Part shown: piece after piece, positions 8,922 to 13,717 of the stretch
How positions within the stretch are numbered: the first letter of the stretch is position 1
Layout: the number at the start of each line of letters is the position of its first letter
NCBI GenBank assembly: GCA_017881145.1
Contig: JADGRG010000325.1
Location: 1 to 13,717, forward strand
Length of the DNA: 13,717 nucleotides
DNA from: Sandaracinaceae bacterium
Lineage (GTDB): Bacteria; Myxococcota_A; Polyangia; Polyangiales; JAFGIB01
Direction: 5' to 3'
Notes under the pieces: generated by a model
Told to the model about the DNA's origin: nothing
The model's input: the letters and a program-made list of their open reading frames with translations, nothing else
Databases searched by the model: none
Position numbers and translations under genes: made by a program

Positions 8922-8922
8922 C

Positions 8923-9588
8923 ATGGCCATCGACCCCACACAGAGCTCGACAGCGGCGACAGCAGCCGCTCCGCCAACGGCAAACCCCAAATCCGCTCTC
9001 GGCAAGGATGCGTTCATGAAGTTGTTGGTCGCGCAGCTCAAGCAGCAGGATCCGCTGAATCCGGCCAGCTCCACCGATATGGTGGCTCAGATCGCACAGC
9101 TGACCAGTGTGGAGAAGCTAGACGGCATCAATCAAACACTCAGTCAAATGCAGAGCCAGAATTCGAGCATGGCTGGCACGCAGAGCACCGGACTCTTGGG
9201 TCGGCAAGTCAAGGCCGACGGAAGCCGGATCTCGGTCGTCAGCGGGATGCCTGCGCATTCGCAGTTCGAGGTCTCGGCTCAAGCAAGCTCCGTCACGGCG
9301 ACGATTCGAGACTCGGCGAATAACATTGTTCGTGTCCTCGACTTTGGTGCGACGGCAGCTGGCACTCATGGGTTCCAGTGGGATGGAACGGATGCCGGGG
9401 GAAACCGGCTTCCGGACGGACGCTATAGCTTCGACGTCGCAGCGCAAGATGCCGCAGGGCATGCCGTGTCCACGTCGACACAGGTTTCGGGATTGGTCAC
9501 GCAAGTAACTTACAACAACGGTACGCCGGAGCTCGACGTGGCAGGAAGCCGAGTACAACTCGGCGACCTGGTGTCGATCTCCCAATAA
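8923..9588 (+). CDS. flgD: Flagellar hook assembly scaffold FlgD
   Basis: 221 residues, a usual length. FlgD caps the growing hook and places FlgE subunits, and it is removed when the hook is complete. The N-terminal signature is clear: DAFMKLLVAQLKQQDPLNP (29-47) then DMVAQIAQLTSVEKL (52-66). The C-terminal part has the FlgD Ig-like domain (about 112-180, with the GFQWDGTDAGGNRLPDGRY segment at 150-168) inserted in a small beta-barrel (about 88-105 and 185-221). The ATG follows the fliK stop by one base and has GAGGAAA upstream. Confidence 0.97.
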   Translation: MAIDPTQSSTAATAAAPPTANPKSALGKDAFMKLLVAQLKQQDPLNPASSTDMVAQIAQLTSVEKLDGINQTLSQMQSQNSSMAGTQSTGLLGRQVKADGSRISVVSGMPAHSQFEVSAQASSVTATIRDSANNIVRVLDFGATAAGTHGFQWDGTDAGGNRLPDGRYSFDVAAQDAAGHAVSTSTQVSGLVTQVTYNNGTPELDVAGSRVQLGDLVSISQ

Positions 9589-9614
9589 AGATTACGTAAG
9601 AAAGGAAAGTCAGT

Positions 9615-10910
9615 ATGAGCATTCTACGGTCTCTTCAGATTGGTGTTTCTGGCATGCGAGCCAACAGTGATGCACTCAGCGTCACAGGCGACAATATCGC
9701 CAACGTCAACACGGTCGGCTTCAAGCGGTCACGCGGAGTGTTCGAGGACATGCTCGGCCATTCTGTGACGAACTCGGCGCCGGGTGGCGAATCGGGTGGA
9801 GGCGCGCGTCTGGCTCAGATCCAGCAGATGTGGTCGCAGGGCGCGTTGGTCACGAGTGACTCTCCAACAGACCTCGCTATCTCCGGGACTGGGTTCTTTG
9901 TCGTGAAGGGTACCGCGCAGGGTGCGACCGGTGACTTTTACACCCGGGCTGGGCAGTTCCATGTCGACAATCAGGGTCACCTCATCAATCCGGACGGCAT
10001 GCGGCTGCAGGGCTATACGGCGGCTGCCGACGGCACCATGGGCTCGACGGTCGGTGATCTGACAGTCACCGCCGGCACCATCCCGGCAAACCCGACCACC
10101 AAGATCGCAATCGCTGCCAACCTGGATTCGAACGCTACGATTCCTGCTGCCTGGGATCCAACGAACGCTGCCGGAACCAGCAACTTTTCGAACAACATCA
10201 CCGTCTACGATTCGCTTGGCAACGGCCACGAAGTGACGATGTACTACCGTAAGAGTGCGAGCAACGCGTGGGAGTGGCACGCCATGGTCGATGGTGGCGA
10301 GCTCACCGGCGGCACACCGGGTGTGCCCACCCAGGGCGCCAACGGTAACGTCACCTTCACGACCAACGGTGCGTTGGACACGGAGGCCACGGCTGCCAGT
10401 ACGTGGAACTTCCAGAACGCCACGGCTGCGCAGGCGATGGCCTTCGACTTCGGCACCAGCATCACCACCGATGGAGGCACCGGGCTCAACGGCACCACAC
10501 AGTTCGCGTCCTCTTCCACCACGACGGGGCTGACCCAGGACGGGTTCGCGGCAGGCAGTGTTTCGGGCATCCACATCGGCGATGACGGCACACTTACCGG
10601 CGTGTTCAGCAACGGACAGCAGCGCGCGCTTGGGCGAGTAGCGATGGCGAGCTTCGCCAACGTCGATGGCTTGTCGCGCGCAGGGCAGGGCCTCTATCTC
10701 GGAACGGAGTCCTCCGGCGCGGCGCTGGTTGGCGGCGCCAACACCGGCGGTCGCGGCGGCGTTGTTTCGGGCTCACTCGAACAGTCGAATGTGGACCTGG
10801 GCACCGAGTTCGTGAACTTGATCTCGTTTCAGCGTGGCTTCCAGGCCAACTCCAAAGTGATCACGACAGCGGACCAGATGTATGGCGAGCTGGTGAACAT
10901 CAAGCAGTGA
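9615..10910 (+). CDS. flgE: Flagellar hook protein FlgE
   Basis: 431 residues, near the usual hook length. The N-terminal signature MSILRSLQIGVSGMRANSDA (1-20) with DNIANVNTVGFKRSR (26-40) and the C-terminal one SNVDLGTEFVNLISFQRGFQ with a KVITTADQMYGELVNIKQ ending are both intact. These helices form the D0 core. The middle (about 150-350) is Thr/Ala/Gly-rich, typical of the variable surface domains. The segment NITVYDSLGNGHEVTMYYRK (195-214) matches the FlgE core. The ATG has AAAGGAAAG upstream in a 26-base gap after flgD. The stop is a tandem TGA-TAG, followed by the terminator at 10942. It is the last gene of the flgB operon. Confidence 0.97.
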   Translation: MSILRSLQIGVSGMRANSDALSVTGDNIANVNTVGFKRSRGVFEDMLGHSVTNSAPGGESGGGARLAQIQQMWSQGALVTSDSPTDLAISGTGFFVVKGTAQGATGDFYTRAGQFHVDNQGHLINPDGMRLQGYTAAADGTMGSTVGDLTVTAGTIPANPTTKIAIAANLDSNATIPAAWDPTNAAGTSNFSNNITVYDSLGNGHEVTMYYRKSASNAWEWHAMVDGGELTGGTPGVPTQGANGNVTFTTNGALDTEATAASTWNFQNATAAQAMAFDFGTSITTDGGTGLNGTTQFASSSTTTGLTQDGFAAGSVSGIHIGDDGTLTGVFSNGQQRALGRVAMASFANVDGLSRAGQGLYLGTESSGAALVGGANTGGRGGVVSGSLEQSNVDLGTEFVNLISFQRGFQANSKVITTADQMYGELVNIKQ

Positions 10911-10941
10911 TAGCTCACACCTAGACAGCTTGCTTAGCTTG

Positions 10942-10988
10942 CGCACTAAGCCGGGATGACCAAGGGTCTCCCGGCTTAGTGCGTTTTT
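10942..10988 (+). terminator. Strong intrinsic terminator after flgE
   Basis: A perfect 15-bp stem is formed by CGCACTAAGCCGGGA (10942-10956) and TCCCGGCTTAGTGCG (10969-10983), followed at once by TTTTT (10984-10988). The 12-base loop can extend the hairpin by four more pairs (GACC 10958-10961 with GGTC 10965-10968) past one bulged T, leaving a 3-base loop. This ends the flgB-flgE transcript and shows that fliL needs its own promoter. Confidence 0.93.
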
Positions 10989-11010
10989 GCGTCGAGAGCT
11001 GAAGTCGACG

Positions 11011-11025
11011 GTGCACGCGCAGGTG
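11011..11025. promoter_or_regulatory. Motif related to the flgB upstream dyad
   Basis: GTGCAC (11011-11016) followed by CGCAGGTG (11018-11025) gives, on the opposite strand, CACCTGCG then GTGCAC. The same words occur at 1586-1598 in the dyad upstream of flgB, with 2 bases less between them. It lies about 125-135 bp before the predicted fliL transcription start. Short inverted repeats TCGAC (11005-11009) and GTCGA (11025-11029) surround it. A regulatory role is speculative. Confidence 0.25.
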
Positions 11026-11037
11026 TCGATTTGTTGT

Positions 11038-11051
11038 CGCTGCCGTCGGTC
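11038..11051. promoter_or_regulatory. Candidate shared enhancer element upstream of fliL
   Basis: CGCTGCCGTCGGTC matches 12 of 14 bases of the reverse complement of 1747-1760. That stretch overlaps the right arm of the inverted repeat upstream of flgB. The two copies lie at about -110 to -97 (fliL) and -108 to -95 (flgB) from the predicted sigma-54 starts. An inverse half-site, CGGCAG, occurs at 11082-11087. It may be a binding site of the activator encoded at 55-1473. This is inference from two copies only. Confidence 0.35.
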
Positions 11052-11121
11052 TTCAGGCGTCGCTGGCCTGGCGGGAGAGCTCGGCAGAGCCCATTGCGGG
11101 CAGAAAGCGCCATCTGCTGGC

Positions 11122-11137
11122 TGGCATGATCCGTGCT
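11122..11137 (+). promoter_or_regulatory. Sigma-54 promoter of the fliL operon
   Basis: TGGCATG-ATCC-GTGCT matches the consensus TGGCACG-N4-TTGCW at 10 of 12 positions and keeps the essential GG (11123-11124) and GC (11135-11136) at the correct spacing. Transcription should start near 11148, about 3 bases before the fliL ATG at 11151. The distance from the -12 C to the ATG is 15 nt, exactly as at flgB. It lies between the flgE terminator and fliL, where a promoter is needed. Confidence 0.8.
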
Positions 11138-11150
11138 CCATATCTCGCGC

Positions 11151-11636
11151 ATGGGCGACGAAGAACAAGTGGTCGTGCCGAAGTCCGGCGCCAACTCGAA
11201 ACTGCTCATCGTGGTGCTCGCCACCAACGTGCTGATGGCAGGTGGGTTCGGCTACCTGGTGATCTCCGGGCGGAGCAGTCACGCAGCAGACAAGGTAGCC
11301 GCCAAGCCCAAGGCTGAAAAGGGCCCGCCCACGGTGGGCCCGCTGGTCGAGATTGGGTCGCTGGTCGCGAACCTGCGCGGTCCGGAGGTGAGCCACTACG
11401 TCAAGGTGGCGCTGCACGTCGAGGCTACGAACGAGGAGACCAAGAAGCGCGTCGAGGCCGCTCTGGTTCCGATCCGCAACGAGGCGCTGACCTACCTCAG
11501 CGGCATCACCTTGTCGGAGAGCATGGGCGAAGGCCGTATGCATGCCATGGCAGAGGAGCTCAAGAAGCGCGTCGCGGAGATCGTCGGCAAGGATGCCGTG
11601 CACCGCGTCTACTTCTCGGAGTTCGTCATTCAATGA
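11151..11636 (+). CDS. fliL: Flagellar basal body-associated protein FliL
   Basis: 161 residues. FliL is a single-pass inner-membrane protein that surrounds or stabilises stator units. A short cytoplasmic N-terminus is followed by one membrane segment (about 18-38), a Lys/Ala/Pro-rich linker, and a periplasmic FliL domain (about 65-161) with EIGSLVANLRGPEVSHYVKV (67-86), the LSGITLSES segment, and a final VYFSEFVIQ typical of the family. The ATG at 11151 is preferred over an in-frame GTG at 11133, because that GTG lies in the -12 box of the sigma-54 promoter. No Shine-Dalgarno is visible before 11151, and the predicted 5' leader is about 3 bases. The stop overlaps fliM (ATGA). Confidence 0.92.
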   Translation: MGDEEQVVVPKSGANSKLLIVVLATNVLMAGGFGYLVISGRSSHAADKVAAKPKAEKGPPTVGPLVEIGSLVANLRGPEVSHYVKVALHVEATNEETKKRVEAALVPIRNEALTYLSGITLSESMGEGRMHAMAEELKKRVAEIVGKDAVHRVYFSEFVIQ

Positions 11637-12601
11637 CAACAGAAGGCCACGAGCCACTTCTCTCCGCGGAGGAGACCAATGCGCTGCTCGACGCAATGCG
11701 CTCGGGCGTCGATGATGGTGCCGGGCAGGTCGAGAGCGTCGATCTCACCTCGGCGGAGCGGCCGCTACGTGACGCGTTGGGCATCGCAGACGCATGCGCA
11801 CGCACGATGGTCACGGCGGTCGACAAGTTCATGCTCCGCATCTCCGGGTGGTCCGCCGCGACCGAGGAACTGCCCGCAGAGATCACGCCGTACAAGGTCG
11901 TGCGCGCGTCTGTGCCGCAGGGCGCGGCGGTGATCACCTTCAAGTCGCTTGACGGCAGCCTCGGCATCCTGACCATCGGTCCGCTGCTGGTGTCGTTCAT
12001 TCTGGATCGACGGATGGGTGCTCCACTGGGCAAGGATGCACCGCTGGAACCACGGACTGAGCTCAGCTTGCTCGACCGACGCCTGCTCGAGCCGGTGGCC
12101 TCGGCACTGGTCGGCCTCTTCAGCAAGCACTGGTGTGATGATCCGAGCGTCTTCCACTGCGGCCCGGTCCTGGCGCACAGCGCCGACCTGCCGATGATGG
12201 CGCAGTTCGAGCCGCTCTTGCAGGTCGCTTTGCGTGTGGTGCCGATGGGGATGGCGGGTGATCAGATCGTGATCGCGCTCACCTCCGGCGCGGTGTTGCG
12301 CGGCAAGGGTGTGCGGCGCAAGGCCGACGAAGCCTACACGCCGAGCCCGCAGGATCAGATGCGGATGGCCGACGCGCTTCGCCACGCCGAGGTCGAGGCC
12401 ATCGCTGTGCTTGGAAAGGTTCGTTCGACGGTTCGCGAGGTGTTGTCTCTGCAGGCCGGCGATCTGCTGCGCCTGGAGAGCATTCCTGGCGAGCCTATCG
12501 AGCTGCATGTCGGTGACAAGCTGGTGCTCTTTGGGATGCCGGTCATGCGCCACGGCAACCTGGCGATGCAGGTGTCGGCGCTCAACGAGGCAAAGCCATG
12601 A
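11633..12601 (+). CDS. fliM: Flagellar motor switch protein FliM (diverged)
   Basis: 322 residues, a usual size. FliM forms the middle of the C-ring and binds phospho-CheY. The N-terminal LLSAEETNALLDAM (9-22) resembles the CheY-binding motif LSQ.EIDALL. The middle domain includes LGILTIGPLLVSFILDRRMG (110-129) and a TELSLLDRRLLEPV segment like the 'EFT.iE.r.l..l' pattern. The C-terminal SpoA domain (about 247-316) contains VLGKVRSTVREVLSLQAGDL and ends in the usual GNLAMQVSA. The FliG-contacting GGXG motif of FliM reads GAPLG here (129-133), so it is not conserved. The gene overlaps both neighbours (ATGA at each end). Context and the SpoA domain make the call firm despite divergence. Confidence 0.92.
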   Translation: MTTEGHEPLLSAEETNALLDAMRSGVDDGAGQVESVDLTSAERPLRDALGIADACARTMVTAVDKFMLRISGWSAATEELPAEITPYKVVRASVPQGAAVITFKSLDGSLGILTIGPLLVSFILDRRMGAPLGKDAPLEPRTELSLLDRRLLEPVASALVGLFSKHWCDDPSVFHCGPVLAHSADLPMMAQFEPLLQVALRVVPMGMAGDQIVIALTSGAVLRGKGVRRKADEAYTPSPQDQMRMADALRHAEVEAIAVLGKVRSTVREVLSLQAGDLLRLESIPGEPIELHVGDKLVLFGMPVMRHGNLAMQVSALNEAKP

Positions 12602-12948
12602 CAGACGATAGAGAGATGAGAAACGCGGTCGGCTCTGCGGGCGCTGGGCTTGCCTCGACGCAACCGGATGGCGAGGGCCTGGAGCGGATTCTCGACCTGC
12701 CTTTGGTCATCCATGTGGAGCTGGGCAACCGCCGCATGCGCGTGAGCGAGCTGCTCTCGCTGGGCGTCGGCAGTGTGCTCGATCTCGACACGGCGGCCGG
12801 GGCGCCGCTCGGAATCTACGCCAACCAGACGTTGATCGCGCAGGGCGAAGCCGTCGTGGTGGGTGAGCGCTACGGAATCCGCGTGACCGACATCGTGACC
12901 CCTGCCGAGCGCGTGCGTCGTTTGGGTGAAAGAGGAGGCCGGCTGTGA
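12598..12948 (+). CDS. fliN: Flagellar motor switch protein FliN
   Basis: 116 residues. FliN forms the lower C-ring with FliM and helps dock FliH-FliI. After a variable 28-residue N-terminus, a single SpoA domain (about 29-102) is evident: ILDLPLVIHVELGNRRMRVS (31-50), a LLSLGVGSVLDLD segment, and the strongly conserved NQTLIAQGEAVVVGERYGIR (76-95) then VTDIV. The ATG overlaps the fliM stop (ATGA). A strong Shine-Dalgarno for the next gene (GAGGAGG, 12932-12938) lies within its last codons, and its TGA overlaps the next ATG. Confidence 0.97.
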   Translation: MTDDREMRNAVGSAGAGLASTQPDGEGLERILDLPLVIHVELGNRRMRVSELLSLGVGSVLDLDTAAGAPLGIYANQTLIAQGEAVVVGERYGIRVTDIVTPAERVRRLGERGGRL

Positions 12949-13717
12949 TGCGTCCAGCAATGATGGTTGTGCTGCTCGCGCTCGCCGCACCAGGCGTGGC
13001 TCACGCCAAGGCGCTGCGTGTCACGAGCTACCAGATTGACGAAGCGGTGGGCGTCGTCGAGCTAGAGTCGGATCGTCCGATCGGCACGCCCTGGTTCCAC
13101 ATCCATCACCGCGAGGTGAAGGTCTTCTTCCCAAACTCCGAGGACGTGACGCGCTTCGATCAGGGCGGAGATCCTGGCGAAGGGATCCGCGCGGTGCACC
13201 TGCGCACCGGAGAGGATGATACGACGGCGGTGTTGCGAGTGGATCTCGGAGAGGGCCGTCGCCTCTCGGCGGACGCGATCAGCATCACGCGTAGCGGCAC
13301 GCACATCGCTGTGCGTGTCAAGTTGCCGCCCGTGACCATGCCGTCGCCTTCGCATGCGAGTGCGGCGCGCGCTCACGCCACCGCTTCCGCCCCGGCGCCC
13401 GTCGAAGAACCCGTGGTCACTGCCCCTGCAGCCACGGTGGTCGCGCCCGTCGTCGCTGTCCCTGCGCCGCAAGCAGCTCTCTTGCCGCCATCAGCAGCGC
13501 CCGGACGCGCCACCATGCCAGCGATGCCGATGCGCTCGGCCGCCAAGCAGCCCGCCAAGGCGGCGGGGTTTTCGGCCGACACGGGTGCCTTGACGACGCG
13601 CACCTTGCTCCTGCTGATCGCATCGATCGTGCTGGCGGGCGTCTATGGCATCGTCCGCTTGGCTTCCGCTCGCACTGCGCTGGTCGTCAAGCCTCAGATC
13701 GAAGTCATCGGCGCCAA
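12948..13717 (+). CDS. fliO: FliO-like flagellar export protein with secreted AMIN-like domain (3' end cut by window)
   Basis: The frame stays open from 12948 to the window end (256 codons plus 2 bases). Residues 1-20 form a signal peptide (basic start, hydrophobic core, AHA before K21). Residues 22-126 are rich in alternating beta-type segments, beginning ALRVTSYQIDEAVGVVELES, and resemble an AMIN-type periplasmic domain. Residues 127-208 are a Pro/Ala/Val-rich linker. A membrane helix follows (about 218-238), then PQIEVIGA, which fits the start of the FliO cytoplasmic domain. FliO helps assemble the FliP-FliQ-FliR gate. ATG 12948 overlaps the fliN TGA and has GAGGAGG 9 bases upstream; the in-frame GTG at 12945 is an alternative start. 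Position after fliN supports FliO; the AMIN assignment is by eye. Confidence 0.75.
   Translation, partial: MRPAMMVVLLALAAPGVAHAKALRVTSYQIDEAVGVVELESDRPIGTPWFHIHHREVKVFFPNSEDVTRFDQGGDPGEGIRAVHLRTGEDDTTAVLRVDLGEGRRLSADAISITRSGTHIAVRVKLPPVTMPSPSHASAARAHATASAPAPVEEPVVTAPAATVVAPVVAVPAPQAALLPPSAAPGRATMPAMPMRSAAKQPAKAAGFSADTGALTTRTLLLLIASIVLAGVYGIVRLASARTALVVKPQIEVIGA

Noticed and set aside
9170..9186. TGGCACG in flgD as another sigma-54 promoter
   Set aside because: The -24-like word is present, but no GC dinucleotide lies at the required distance, and it is deep inside the flgD coding region.
9592..9599. TTACGTAA palindrome before flgE
   Set aside because: The 10-mer containing it also occurs inside fliI (6749-6758) as ordinary codons; with one intergenic copy there is no basis to call an operator.
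10276..10291. TGGCACG in flgE as a sigma-54 promoter
   Set aside because: No -12 GC at the correct spacing; internal to a coding region with no gene starting nearby.
11133..11150. Upstream in-frame GTG for fliL (six extra residues)
   Set aside because: The GTG is part of the -12 box of the sigma-54 promoter and would precede the transcription start.

Overview
The window is a block of a flagellar biosynthesis cluster. All genes are on the + strand and the DNA is GC-rich. The order is flrC/fleR-like regulator - flgB - flgC - fliE - fliF - fliG - fliH - fliI - fliJ - fliK - flgD - flgE, then a terminator, then fliL - fliM - fliN - fliO (cut by the window end). This order, a sigma-54 activator beside the locus and the high GC suggest a flagellated bacterium of the former Deltaproteobacteria (Myxococcota or a relative). 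That is inference from style and order; no rRNA or other phylogenetic marker is present.

Layout. (1) 55-1473: a response regulator with REC, sigma-54-interacting AAA+ and Fis-type HTH domains. (2) 1474-1857: 384 bases without a convincing gene, holding several inverted repeats and a sigma-54 promoter at 1829-1844. (3) 1858-10910: a tightly packed operon for the proximal rod (FlgB, FlgC), the MS-ring and its adaptor (FliF, FliE), the switch protein FliG, the export ATPase complex (FliH, FliI, FliJ), and hook assembly (FliK, FlgD, FlgE). (4) 10942-10988: a strong intrinsic terminator. (5) 11122-11137: a second sigma-54 promoter, followed by fliL-fliM-fliN-fliO for the stator-associated protein, the C-ring and the start of the export gate.

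How it works together. The activator at the left edge is the obvious candidate to drive both sigma-54 promoters. The gene products would build the basal body, C-ring, export apparatus and hook as one regulatory class. Most cistrons overlap by 4-8 bases (ATGA or GTGA), which points to translational coupling.

The gene content is standard. The most striking signal is regulatory. Both sigma-54 promoters lie exactly 15 nt upstream (C of the -12 GC to A of the ATG) of start codons that have no Shine-Dalgarno sequence, so flgB and fliL should begin on almost leaderless mRNAs. A related 14-bp element sits about 100 bp upstream of both predicted transcription starts. Also notable are a FliO with a secreted AMIN-like N-terminal domain, a FliM lacking the usual GGXG motif, and a short FliK.
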